Assembly: GCA_040902585.1 (NCBI GenBank)
Contig: JBBDXA010000020.1
Span: 1-52,479, forward strand
Direction of reading: 5' to 3'
Length of the DNA: 52,479 nucleotides
From: JBBDXA01 sp040902585
GTDB taxonomy: Bacteria > Planctomycetota > Phycisphaerae > Phycisphaerales > Phycisphaeraceae
The position numbers and the translations under genes were made by a program. Positions 42,598 to 49,967 of this stretch are shown here, in pieces. Every line of letters starts with the position of its first letter. Position 1 is the stretch's first letter. The notes under the pieces are model-generated. The model did no database searches, was not told the DNA's origin, and saw nothing but the letters and a program-made list of their open reading frames with translations.

Positions 42598-43419
42598 TCA
42601 CCTCGCGGAGCGAGTTGAATCTTTCGCCGGCAAGGGGGATGCAGGTGTTGTGGTGTAGTGCGCTTCGCCGCGCAGGCGGCGGAGGATGTCGGCGAGGATG
42701 CGCGGGTCGTTCATCGCGAACAGGTGGGAGGATTCCAACGGTTTGTCGCTGAGCCACCAGACGCCGGCATCCCAGGGCGAGGCGTTTTCTTCGCCGACGA
42801 TGTGGTCGTCGAGTCGAGTGTAGGGGATGATTTCGTAGTCGGCCTCGTTCAGGCCGGCATCGAGGTGCTGGAGGAAGGGTGAGCCGCGGCGCATGGCGAT
42901 GTGGCGGTTGTCGAAGGAGAGGGCAACGGCGCGGCGAGCGCCGCGGTGGGGGGAGCTGATGGTGAACAGGCGGGCGATGCGGAGGCGTTTGAAGTGGGGG
43001 AATTCCATCGCGGCGAAGCGGGCGACGAGGCCGCCCATCGACTGGCCGATGACGTCGACTTCGATGGTCCAAACTTGATCATCACTGGGGAAGGCTTCCT
43101 CGACGGCGCGGATGACATGGGCCCGGCAGGCGTCGAAATCCTGATCGGCGAAGGTGCTGATGCTGATGATGCGGCGGTCGCCGGTCGCGTCGAGGATCGT
43201 GCCGTCGATCAGTCTTGGCCCGATGCCGGGGTCGAGGTAGCCGCCGATGATCACCAGCGGGCGCCGGAGTTTCACGGGCGATTGCTGCATGTCTTCGATG
43301 GCGCGGCGGGCGTCATCGAAGGTCAGCGCGAAGGAAGGATTCACCGGTTCATCGGCGCGGCAGCCGGCGAGGGAGAGGAGCACGATGGTCAAGAGCAGGC
43401 GCGGCATGGTGTCGTTCAT
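42598..43419 (-). CDS. Alpha/beta-hydrolase lipoprotein, lipase-like (copy A)
   Basis: 273 aa from ATG 43419 (lipobox LSLAGC). The alpha/beta-hydrolase signature: LVIIGGYLDPG, DVIGQSMGGLVARFAA with the nucleophile Ser in GQSMGG, then LFTISSPHRGARRAVALSFD. This is the triacylglycerol lipase/PGAP1-like type, in which the 'SSPHRG' strand follows the nucleophile; a C-terminal His is probably in SSHLFAMNDP. Located on the outer face of a membrane if the lipobox is used. It is a close paralogue of the gene at 43564 but lacks that gene's internal repeat-encoded loop. Its last codons (RSAR) come from a CGCTCCGCGAGG-type repeat. Confidence 0.82.
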   Translation of the reverse strand: MNDTMPRLLLTIVLLSLAGCRADEPVNPSFALTFDDARRAIEDMQQSPVKLRRPLVIIGGYLDPGIGPRLIDGTILDATGDRRIISISTFADQDFDACRAHVIRAVEEAFPSDDQVWTIEVDVIGQSMGGLVARFAAMEFPHFKRLRIARLFTISSPHRGARRAVALSFDNRHIAMRRGSPFLQHLDAGLNEADYEIIPYTRLDDHIVGEENASPWDAGVWWLSDKPLESSHLFAMNDPRILADILRRLRGEAHYTTTPASPLPAKDSTRSAR

Positions 43420-43432
43420 CGTCTTTGCTTCG

Positions 43433-43551
43433 TAGTCCTCTCGCTCCGCGAGAGGGGGCGATCGTTCTGCGGTGTTGTTGGCGCGATTCGCCTCCATGTC
43501 ATCTCGTGCTGCGCACTCGCTTCGTTTCCATCTCGCGGAGCAAGATGACTA
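43433..43551. repeat. Inverted pair of CTCGCTCCGCGAGAG-type repeats
   Basis: Left arm 43433-43455 and right arm 43529-43551; the reverse complement of the right arm matches the left arm at about 19 of 23 positions. Each arm also has an inner CTCG..CGAG hairpin. A third copy of the core (CTCGCGGAGCGAG, 42602-42614) overlaps the 3' end of lipase copy A. The element lies between the two lipase genes. Confidence 0.75.
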
Positions 43552-43563
43552 CGCAGAGCGAGA

Positions 43564-44466
43564 TCACTTCGGCATCGGCGTCGGCGGCCAGGTGGTGTAC
43601 GGCGTTTCGTCGCGCAGCCGGCGGAGGACATCGGCGAGGATGCGCGGGTCGTTGCTCGAGTTGAAGTGCGGCGAGTCGACCGTGTAGTTCTGCACCCACC
43701 ACGCGTCGTAGCCCCACGGCGCGGCGTTCTCGGAGCCGATCATCGTGTCGCCGAGGCGGACGTAAGGAATGATTTTGTAAGGCAGGTGATCGAGCTGCGA
43801 ATCGAGCAACTGCAAGACGCGCGAGCCGCGACGCATGGCGTGCTGCCGGGTGTCGAAGAAGGGCAGGTCGGCGACGATGGTGCCGCGATGAGGGACGGAG
43901 ATGGAGTAAAGGTGGGCGAGGCGGAGGCGTTTGCGGTGCGGAGGGGATGGCCGCTTTGTCTCGCTGGTGTTGACGGTCGTCCCCGAGCTTGCGATGGATT
44001 CGGCCCCCGCCCCGGCCCTCTCCCATCCCCCGGCAGGGGAGAGGGGGTCGGAGCGATCTAACGCCGCGTAACGCACGATGAGCCCGCCCATCGAGTGGGC
44101 GACGATGTCGACTTCGACAGTCCAGTTCGGATCATCGCTGGGGAATTTCTTCTCGATCGCTTCGATGAGATGTCGACGGGCGGCGTCGAAGGTGAAGTCG
44201 AAGGTGGTGTTGATGGCGAGTGTGCGCTTGTCGCCGGTGCAGGCTTCGATGAAGCGTCGCGTCTGTTCGGGCGCGGAGCCGGGGTCGACGTAACCGCCCA
44301 TCACAATCACCGGCCGACTGAGCTTCCGCGGCGACCGCTCCATCGAATGCAGCTGCCGCCAGCCTTCATCGATCGTCAGCGGAAAGGACGGATTCATCGG
44401 CACATCCGACGAAGCGCAGCCCGCCACCAGCGACGCGAGAACGAATGTCGCCAGGAGTCGTTTCAT
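43564..44466 (-). CDS. Alpha/beta-hydrolase lipoprotein, lipase-like (copy B), with repeat-encoded insertion
   Basis: 300 aa from ATG 44466 (another ATG at 44475). Lipobox SLVAGC. Same fold as copy A: VIVMGGYVDPGS, DIVAHSMGGLIVRYAAL with nucleophile Ser in HSMGG, then HLYSISVPHRGTIVADL, and SPHFNSSNDPRILADVL near the end. Relative to copy A it carries about 32 extra residues between RYAALDR and RLRLAHLYS (including DPLSPAGGWERAGAGAE), translated from a CCCTCTCCC-type repeat at 44004-44053. The insertion falls at a surface loop between nucleophile helix and next strand, so the fold may survive. Preceded by a strong hairpin at 44499-44595. Confidence 0.82.
   Translation of the reverse strand: MKRLLATFVLASLVAGCASSDVPMNPSFPLTIDEGWRQLHSMERSPRKLSRPVIVMGGYVDPGSAPEQTRRFIEACTGDKRTLAINTTFDFTFDAARRHLIEAIEKKFPSDDPNWTVEVDIVAHSMGGLIVRYAALDRSDPLSPAGGWERAGAGAESIASSGTTVNTSETKRPSPPHRKRLRLAHLYSISVPHRGTIVADLPFFDTRQHAMRRGSRVLQLLDSQLDHLPYKIIPYVRLGDTMIGSENAAPWGYDAWWVQNYTVDSPHFNSSNDPRILADVLRRLRDETPYTTWPPTPMPK
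44004..44053. repeat. CCCTCTCCC-type repeat inserted in lipase copy B
   Basis: Contains a self-complementary core (CCCTCTCCC...GGGGAGAGGG) of the type seen after secA (37181-37221). It is translated in frame by lipase copy B and is missing from paralogous copy A. Confidence 0.8.
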
Positions 44467-44498
44467 GGATTGCATTCCGAACGCCTATTGAAAGGGAC

Positions 44499-44595
44499 GG
44501 AGCACCATCCCGGCAGGGTGGTGCATGTCTGCGGTCCACATACACCGCGGGCGCTGCCGGCACTGCCCGGCACCGCCCTGCCGGGACGGTGCTCC
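44499..44595. repeat. Near-perfect inverted repeat (GGAGCACC...GGTGCTCC)
   Basis: Left arm 44499-44524 and right arm 44570-44595; the reverse complement of the right arm equals the left arm at 24 of 26 positions. Each arm also contains a small CCCGGCAGGG hairpin. It lies between the Gfo/Idh/MocA gene and lipase copy B, both minus strand, and could attenuate read-through. Confidence 0.88.
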
Positions 44596-44605
44596 AAGAC
44601 ACGCT

Positions 44606-45766
44606 TCAGTGAAACGACTTCTCCAGGTCCGCCTTCACCTTGCGCACCTCGCCCTTGATGAACGTCGAATTCGCGATTAAGTCCTTGAGCATCGCATCAT
44701 AACCCGTGCGGTCCATCGGAATATCCACCGGCATCTTCTTGATCCCGCTCATCAGCATCGCGTTGCCCAGTTCCAGTTCATGAATGCCATCTTCACCCGC
44801 GCAGATCAGCGGCGTACCGGGTGTCTGGATCGCCTTGATGAAATTAGCCGTCACCGCGCGGTGCCCCGGATCATCGCCCTTCACATCGATCGTGATCGTA
44901 TCCGCCAGCGGTTGACCGAAGGCTTCATCGGTGGTCTTGCTGAACTCGCTGATGGATTCGTAGGTGTGTACGAAGGTGATCTTCTTGCCTTCGACGATGA
45001 GCTTGCCGCGGTCGCCGGAGATTTCCAGGCGATCGGTGCCGGGCGTTTCGCCGGTGGTGGTGATGAAGACGCCCGTCGCGCCGCTTTTCCATTCCATGTA
45101 AGCAGTGACATCATCTTCGACTTCGATGTGGTGATGCTTGCCCAGGTGAGCATGGGCCTGCACGCGCGAAGGAGCGCCCATGAGCCAGCAGATGAGATCG
45201 AGATTGTGCGGGCACTGGTTCAGGAGCACGCCGCCGCCTTCGCCTTTCCAGGTCGCGCGCCACGAGCCCTGATCGTAGTAGGCCTGCGTGCGGAACCAGT
45301 TGGTGACGATCCAGATCAGCCTGCGCACTTCGCCGAGTTGCCCGCTGGTAATGATGTGCTTGATGCGCTTCCACAAAGGCGCATCGCGCATCTGAAACAT
45401 CGCGGCATACACGAGGCCCTTGTGCTTCGCATGTTCTTCGTTGACCGCCTGGGCTTCCTTGGCGGTGACCGCGACGGGTTTTTCCGTGAGCACGTGCAGG
45501 CCGGCCTTGAACCCGGCGATGGAAAGCTCGGGGTGAAAGTAGTGCGGCGTGCAGATCATGATCGCATCGACGTCGCCGCCGGCGATGAGTTTTTTGCCAT
45601 CGTCGAAGGGTTTGACCTGCGGGTGGGCTTCGGTGACGAGTTTGACGTTCTCGGCAAAAGGGTCGGCGGCCGCGGCGAAGTGCAGGCCGGGGATCTCGCT
45701 GAAGTATTTCATATGCGCACGGGCCATGCCGCCGCAGCCGATCACGCCGAGTCGAACGGGTTTCAT
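44606..45766 (-). CDS. Gfo/Idh/MocA-family oxidoreductase
   Basis: 386 aa from ATG 45766. N-terminal Rossmann half with RLGVIGCGGMARAHMKYF (GxGxxG-like), VDAIMICTPHYFHP, and VLTEKPVAVTAKEA (the EKP motif with the catalytic Lys). C-terminal half with GGGVLLNQCPHNLDLICWLM (H-x-x-D motif) and GDRGKLIVEG, as in glucose-fructose oxidoreductase relatives. Predicted NAD(P)-dependent oxidation/reduction of a sugar or inositol-type substrate; no signal peptide, so cytoplasmic. It probably ends its own transcription unit at the hairpin 44499-44595. A short duplicate of its 5' end is found at 46330. Confidence 0.9.
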   Translation of the reverse strand: MKPVRLGVIGCGGMARAHMKYFSEIPGLHFAAAADPFAENVKLVTEAHPQVKPFDDGKKLIAGGDVDAIMICTPHYFHPELSIAGFKAGLHVLTEKPVAVTAKEAQAVNEEHAKHKGLVYAAMFQMRDAPLWKRIKHIITSGQLGEVRRLIWIVTNWFRTQAYYDQGSWRATWKGEGGGVLLNQCPHNLDLICWLMGAPSRVQAHAHLGKHHHIEVEDDVTAYMEWKSGATGVFITTTGETPGTDRLEISGDRGKLIVEGKKITFVHTYESISEFSKTTDEAFGQPLADTITIDVKGDDPGHRAVTANFIKAIQTPGTPLICAGEDGIHELELGNAMLMSGIKKMPVDIPMDRTGYDAMLKDLIANSTFIKGEVRKVKADLEKSFH

Positions 45767-45866
45767 GCGGAACCTCCTATCGCGCCGCGAACCTTGCGGC
45801 GGGTCGGCATTATGACAGGATCGCGGGGCGGATGCTGCGGCGCGGCGAATGGCGCGGCGGCTTCGG

Positions 45867-46259
45867 TCAGTCTTCTTCAGGACGGCTATGAAGCACGAGG
45901 GCAGCCTTGCGGTTGGAGATGGGATACCCGCATTCGGGGCACTCGTGTCCGTCGGCCGCGACGGTCCCGCGCAGGTTGTATCCGCAGCCTTCACAGCAGG
46001 CCGGCTTCGTCTCCGGACGAAAGCGAAAATGGATCACGCCATCGTTGCCGAAGAGGGCGCCCAGCAGCATGGAGACGAGCAGGGCAATCGCGAGGCCGGC
46101 TCCGAGCTCGCCGTTAATCCAGAGATTGATGATGAGAATGGCCATCGTGCCGGTGGCGGCAGCGCAGAGTGCTTTGATGAGGCGGTGCTCGACCTGAAAG
46201 GTCAGGTACGCCGCCAGGAACGGGAGGAGGAAGATGCCGCCGCCGCCAAGGGTCGTCAT
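45867..46259 (-). CDS. Membrane protein with C-terminal zinc-ribbon-like motif
   Basis: 130 aa from ATG 46259. Two to three hydrophobic segments in residues 5-80 (GGIFLLPFLAAYL; ALCAAATGTMAILIINLWI; GAGLAIALLVSMLLGALFG). Then CCEGCGYNLRGTVAADGHE and CPECGYPIS, a CxxCGYxLRG...CPECG knuckle that I associate with many planctomycete proteins and which likely binds zinc. The rest is short and basic/acidic. Function unknown; not co-directional with a close partner except the Gfo/Idh gene 100 bp away. Confidence 0.75.
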   Translation of the reverse strand: MTTLGGGGIFLLPFLAAYLTFQVEHRLIKALCAAATGTMAILIINLWINGELGAGLAIALLVSMLLGALFGNDGVIHFRFRPETKPACCEGCGYNLRGTVAADGHECPECGYPISNRKAALVLHSRPEED

Positions 46260-46329
46260 GGCTGTATTGTGCCAACGTTTGGGATCGGTCGCCGCGTCTT
46301 GCTTCGATTCATGGTCGCCAATGCGCTGG

Positions 46330-46372
46330 CCATGCCGCCGCAGCCGATCACGCGGAGTCGAACGGTTTCGTG
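46330..46372 (-). pseudogene. Relic duplicate of the Gfo/Idh/MocA 5' end
   Basis: On the minus strand this reads TVRLRVIGCGGMAS, nearly the same as the start of the gene at 45766 (PVRLGVIGCGGMAR). About 40 bp are shared with only one base difference plus one missing base; the coding frame is broken shortly after. It looks like a residual partial duplication. Confidence 0.6.
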
Positions 46373-46627
46373 GAAAGGCTCCTGCATGCGCCCTGACCAA
46401 GCCCGCAGCGCGCCGCTTTGTTGCAGGCGAGCGACACGGTGAACAACCCTCGCCGTTCGGAGCAGGATCGAAAACAGGGGTTGCTAGTCATCCGTGAAAG
46501 AGGGTGAGCAGTGGAGGAAGCAGGGGAGTCGCACTTGCCATCACTGGCGTAACTGGCACATCCAGCGAGGTTTAAGACGAGACGGTGAGCAATTGTTGGT
46601 TTTTTCTCAATTATGCTAAGAACGCCC

Positions 46628-46655
46628 TTGTTTAGCTGTCGCTTTTGATTAAAAT
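46628..46655 (+). promoter_or_regulatory. Candidate promoter for the second PEP-CTERM gene
   Basis: TTGTTT (46628-46633), a 16-nt spacer, TAAAAT (46650-46655), in an AT-rich stretch 80 bp upstream of the ATG at 46737, which has AGGAGA as ribosome-binding site. Confidence 0.4.
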
Positions 46656-46736
46656 GCTACCTCCTCGGTCCGGTAATGTCTCCGGACTCACCCCCACCCA
46701 TCGGAAGCTTCGGCTTCCTCCCGCAGGAGATTTGGA

Positions 46737-47399
46737 ATGCGTTTGAACTTCACTGCTATCGCTGCACTCACACTGGTCATCACCGCCAACGCCTCGGCTG
46801 TGACTTTCTACACCATCAGCGGTGTGACCTCCGCGACCTCAGGAACGGACTTTTTTGCAGCCGCCAACCTGATTCAAGGTGTCGGCGTCGGCTTCAGTGC
46901 TTCGGCTCCGCACGATCGCACCAGCTCGCTCACCTGGGTGACCGCGGGAAACGGCGCTGACTATTTCGCGGCACTGCCGAATCCCCGCCCGCGCCTCGTG
47001 TTCGACCTGGGCGCTGATACCGAGCTCAACGAAATCAGCCTCTGGGGTTACGCCAACACCAACGCCAACGGCGTGCGCACTTTCGACCTGCGCTTCGCTA
47101 CCGCTGCTGACGGTCCCGCGGGCCTGGGCACCTCCATCCTCTACAACCCCTCCTTCACACTCGCCAGCCAGAGCGAGACCCTTCGCCAGAGCTTTGAGTT
47201 CAACAAACTCATCGCCCGCTACGTCGAGATCCTGCCCACCGACAACTTCCGCGGCTTCGGCTTCCTCACCCCCGGCGGTGACCGCGTCGGCCTCGGCGAA
47301 GTCGCCTTCGCTGTCCCCGTGCCCGAACCCACCACCGCGATGTGCGGCCTCGTCGCCCTCAGCGGCCTCGCCCTCCGCCGCCATCGCGCCGCAGCCTGA
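46737..47399 (+). CDS. PEP-CTERM protein with discoidin-like domain
   Basis: 220 aa. Signal peptide 1-21 (MRLNFTAIAALTLVITANAS A). Residues about 25-185 have the beta-sandwich pattern of F5/8-type (discoidin) domains: RPRLVFDLGADTELNEISLW, then ANGVRTFDLRFAT and ARYVEILPTDNF. The C-terminus is VPEPTT, a hydrophobic span and RRHRAAA, the PEP-CTERM signal. Same fate as the PEP-CTERM proteins at 177 and 9716: export and exosortase-type anchoring. Followed 190 bp later by a pseudopilin-like gene, the second case of this pairing in the window. Confidence 0.85.
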   Translation: MRLNFTAIAALTLVITANASAVTFYTISGVTSATSGTDFFAAANLIQGVGVGFSASAPHDRTSSLTWVTAGNGADYFAALPNPRPRLVFDLGADTELNEISLWGYANTNANGVRTFDLRFATAADGPAGLGTSILYNPSFTLASQSETLRQSFEFNKLIARYVEILPTDNFRGFGFLTPGGDRVGLGEVAFAVPVPEPTTAMCGLVALSGLALRRHRAAA

Positions 47400-47589
47400 G
47401 CGATGACGCCAGCACAGTTGCATGGCTCGAAACTTCTCCTCCACGGCCGCCCCGTCTGTGACCCTCCGGTTGCAGGCGAGGCGGTTTTTCCGCGCACTGG
47501 TGCCTTCCAATTCACGCGGCACTTCGCCCCCATCGGCTATCATGGTGGAGCGCCCGAACCTCTCTAACACCCGCGTCCATGAGCATGCC

Positions 47590-48423
47590 ATGTCCGCAAG
47601 AATGCACACATCCCGCCCCTCACACTTACGGTGGGCCTTCACCCTCGTCGAAGTCCTCGTCGTCATCTCCCTCATCACCCTGCTCATCTCCATGCTCCTG
47701 CCTTCGCTCGGCAGCAGCCGGGAGAACACCCGCATGCTCACCTGCGGCTCCATGCTCCGGCAGGTCGGCATCGCCACCATCCACTACTCCATGGGCAACC
47801 GCGGCTACCTACTCCCCCAATCCGTCCCAGCGCCGACAGGCCCCGGCGGTCGCTATGAGTGGTACCAGAATCCGGAGTTTCATCTTGCCCTGGGTATGCG
47901 GCCGCCCGCCGGTTGGAACTATTACAACACGCCTTCGCAGTACATTTGCCCCAACGCCCGATGGGTGCTGGAGAACCCGGCCGGGGCTTCGGAAGGCAAT
48001 AACAAATACGCCCTGCCTTCGTCGATCGACACGGTCCACGGCCTGCACCGCATGGACCTGACCTACGGCATGAACCCCATCGGCATCCCCGGCTGGTGGG
48101 ACGCCAACGGGGTTGTGCAGTACACCAAAGTCATCCGCGGTCGCAAGCTCGAAGGCGTCCCCAAAGCTTCATCGAAGATGTACATGATGGACTCGACCTG
48201 GTCCGACCCGCAGTTCGGCGCCCGCTTCCGCTACTGGGAAAATCCGGATGCGACTTTCTTCGCCCCGGCCAACAACTGGGCCATCGCCTGGCGACACAAC
48301 TTCACCGGCCAGCGCGGCAACGTCAATGTTCTCTTTTACGACAACCACGTCACCGCCCTCACCGGCGGCAGCACCGGCGGAAATCAGATGGATGACATTT
48401 ATCTTTGGGATCCGGATAGGTAG
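47590..48423 (+). CDS. Prepilin-type (pseudopilin-like) protein
   Basis: 277 aa from ATG 47590; earlier in-frame codons give an implausible leader. The leader is followed by AFTLVEVLVVISLITLLISM, with Glu at +5, and LPSLGSSRENTRMLTCGSML, matching the pseudopilin at 11446 (LPMLGQSRENARKLLCMS). The C-terminal WRHNFTGQRGNVNVLFYDNH is the HxGxxNVLFxDxHV box of the DUF1559-like prepilin group. Paralogue of the 11446 gene in leader and helix, divergent in the middle. Expected processed by prepilin peptidase and membrane-held by its N-terminal helix. Confidence 0.86.
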   Translation: MSARMHTSRPSHLRWAFTLVEVLVVISLITLLISMLLPSLGSSRENTRMLTCGSMLRQVGIATIHYSMGNRGYLLPQSVPAPTGPGGRYEWYQNPEFHLALGMRPPAGWNYYNTPSQYICPNARWVLENPAGASEGNNKYALPSSIDTVHGLHRMDLTYGMNPIGIPGWWDANGVVQYTKVIRGRKLEGVPKASSKMYMMDSTWSDPQFGARFRYWENPDATFFAPANNWAIAWRHNFTGQRGNVNVLFYDNHVTALTGGSTGGNQMDDIYLWDPDR

Positions 48424-48533
48424 GCGCGCCGCGCTGTGGACGCCATCGATCTCATGCGCGAATCCTGCCGTTTAGCGGTCAGGCCGAGTCCGCGAGGCCC
48501 ACCCTGCGCTCCAACGCCCGCCGCAACTGCCCT

Positions 48534-48932
48534 TTACTTCCCATCCCCAGTCGAAACCTTCATCGCCGGCAACACCATGCGCTCGGCGCTGAATGAAAAT
48601 CCATCGTTCGGATCACCGGTGGTCACGTCGAGCATTTCCGCCTGAATCATGTCCGGCGGGTGAAAGCGGTAGATGACCTTTCGAGCGCTTTGCTTGACCG
48701 TTTCGCCGGCAGGCTCGATCGATTCCATCGTCATATCACCGAAAGAGAGCGTGAACTCGTCGATGCGCTCGATCGTCTGAGCCGTCCAGGTGAGATTCCC
48801 CAACGTGAACTTTGTGCCGGGCTTGAATGTCTTCACCATGCCGTCAAGAGGATTGGTCGGTTGGTGCGGAGTGGATGTATCACCGCAGCCCGAAGAGGTC
48901 ATGAGGAACAGAATGAGTACGAGTGTTCGCAT
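48534..48932 (-). CDS. Small lipoprotein of unknown function
   Basis: 132 aa. Signal peptide with lipobox TSSGC (Cys about 16). The mature part is beta-rich: FTLGNLTWTAQTIERIDEFT, SARKVIYRFHPPDM, no family recognised. It is the last of the run of minus-strand small genes (48.5-51.8 kb) and 24 bp from the next, so it may belong to the cassette array, but I see no convincing attC at its borders. Confidence 0.6.
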   Translation of the reverse strand: MRTLVLILFLMTSSGCGDTSTPHQPTNPLDGMVKTFKPGTKFTLGNLTWTAQTIERIDEFTLSFGDMTMESIEPAGETVKQSARKVIYRFHPPDMIQAEMLDVTTGDPNDGFSFSAERMVLPAMKVSTGDGK

Positions 48933-48956
48933 GGTAGTCCTGCTCTCAGCGATTGA

Positions 48957-49205
48957 TCACGCCGGCGGCGCTGACCGCGCGCGAAACGACAGAACGACAA
49001 AGATAAGACCCACGCAGCCCAACGTCACGGCGAGTCCCGAGTGTTCACCGTAAACCGTCGGCGCCACCGCGGTCGTCGGCCGCCCTCCGTGCTCGATGCG
49101 GTCCACCACCGCCCGATGCGCCATCCACTGTTGCCCGGCGTCGATGAAGAAGCCGACCGGCGGCACGAGAAACACCAGACGCCATGACTTCCAGTTCCAC
49201 TGCAT
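48957..49205 (-). CDS. Small two-TM membrane protein
   Basis: 82 aa from ATG 49205, preceded by GAGGTG. Two hydrophobic segments (about 8-22 SWRLVFLVPPVGFFI and about 55-72 LAVTLGCVGLIFVVLSF) flank a polar loop. No family recognised. Its position next to cassette-like genes is noted, although no clear attC separates it from the gene at 49333. The inverted repeat ACGGATGC...GCATCCGT (about 49260-49305) lies just upstream. Confidence 0.5.
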   Translation of the reverse strand: MQWNWKSWRLVFLVPPVGFFIDAGQQWMAHRAVVDRIEHGGRPTTAVAPTVYGEHSGLAVTLGCVGLIFVVLSFRARSAPPA

Positions 49206-49332
49206 GAAGTTCACCTCACGTCAGCCACCCAGTGACGAGCCTTCGCGCGGGGAGAGCCGACGGATGCACAAGGCCGGTTTGAAAAAATGTACGCATCCGT
49301 GCTCGTAAACCGCCTCGGCTGATCAGCGCATG

Positions 49333-49533
49333 TCAGTCCGGTCGTCGCCGTCGCGGTCGTGGCTTCATCGGTGCCGGGAACGAAACCAACAACAGAAGTC
49401 CCCCGATGCCCCAGCCCCACGGCCAAACGACGCCCTGTGTATAGAAATAGCCCGTGACCGCGAGGACCGTCAGCGCGAGCCCGCCTCGCAGCCAGCGCGG
49501 CAATTCAACCCACCAGTCGAAGAACTCAGCCAT
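49333..49533 (-). CDS. Cassette-type gene: small membrane protein
   Basis: 66 aa from ATG 49533. Two hydrophobic spans (GLALTVLAVTGYFYT and WGWGIGGLLLLVSFPA), then a highly basic tail (KPRPRRRRPD). No family recognised. The start lies 9 bp past an attC-like R' box, consistent with a cassette. Confidence 0.5.
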   Translation of the reverse strand: MAEFFDWWVELPRWLRGGLALTVLAVTGYFYTQGVVWPWGWGIGGLLLLVSFPAPMKPRPRRRRPD

Positions 49534-49541
49534 GCTGTTGT

Positions 49542-49616
49542 GCCTGACGAAGCTCTGCTCTGTTGCGAGCCGCGCGGGAGCACGAGGCTCGATGAAGACC
49601 TCCAACGCAGTTGGGC
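49542..49616. repeat. attC-like site (weak)
   Basis: Minus-strand R''-like GCCCAAC (49610-49616) lies 4 bp after the stop of the membrane-protein gene at 49620, and an R'-like GTCAGGC (49542-49548) lies just before the next start. The internal stem is weak (GAGCC/GGCTC). Part resembles the site at 51496 (CGCGGCTCGCAAC). Confidence 0.35.
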
Positions 49617-49619
49617 TCG

Positions 49620-49859
49620 TCAACGGATGCGATTGGCGATGTCCCCATCGCGGCGATGCAACCGTCGCCAGGCCCAATGCGTTTCCAATGACCAGAACAC
49701 TTGGAACATGAGTATCAAGGCAATCCCTATCAACAAATACTGAGGATACCCGAAACCGAACGTGGCAAATAGTCCGTAGTTCACGATCATGGAAATCCGC
49801 AGCGAATATCGCAACGACCACACAGCCAGGCGGTCAAGTTGTGGTTGGGAGCGGAACAT
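49620..49859 (-). CDS. Cassette-type gene: small membrane protein
   Basis: 79 aa from ATG 49859, chosen over an upstream ATG because that codon is embedded in the attC R' box GTTATGT, as in two other cassettes here. One or two hydrophobic spans (SMIVNYGLFATFGFGYPQY, LLIGIALILMFQVFW), then a basic tail. No family recognised. No ribosome-binding site precedes it, as is common for integron cassettes. Confidence 0.55.
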   Translation of the reverse strand: MFRSQPQLDRLAVWSLRYSLRISMIVNYGLFATFGFGYPQYLLIGIALILMFQVFWSLETHWAWRRLHRRDGDIANRIR

Positions 49860-49967
49860 AACGTCAATTTGGCTCAACTTCCCGGCCGCCTGCGGAACGG
49901 GGCTACCAACCGGTAATTCAATTATTGATCGCGGGCATCGCCGGTCAATTGCCGCCGCTGGTTATGG
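49856..49967. repeat. attC-like recombination site
   Basis: Minus-strand R'' CCATAAC (49961-49967) contains the TAA stop of the upstream lipoprotein; R' GTTATGT (49856-49862) contains the ATG of the next gene. Between them a partly complementary GC-rich stem (GGCAATTGACCGGC opposite CCGGGAAGTTGAGCC) is present. Confidence 0.5.

Larger units (their letters stand above)
46260..46736. other. Gene-poor stretch before the second PEP-CTERM gene
   Basis: This 477-bp gap holds a relic of the Gfo/Idh gene (46330-46372) and a candidate promoter near 46628. Its right half (about 46560-46680) is notably AT-rich (GGTTTTTTCTCAATTATGC), consistent with a promoter/upstream region. No supported open frame was found. 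Confidence 0.6.

Noticed and set aside
44780..46117. 445-codon plus-strand frame opposite the Gfo/Idh gene
   Set aside because: Antisense shadow; the minus strand encodes recognised motifs throughout.
49260..49305. Possible fifth attC between 49205 and 49333
   Set aside because: A short inverted repeat (ACGGATGC/GCATCCGT) is present, but I cannot find R'' and R' boxes at the right places.
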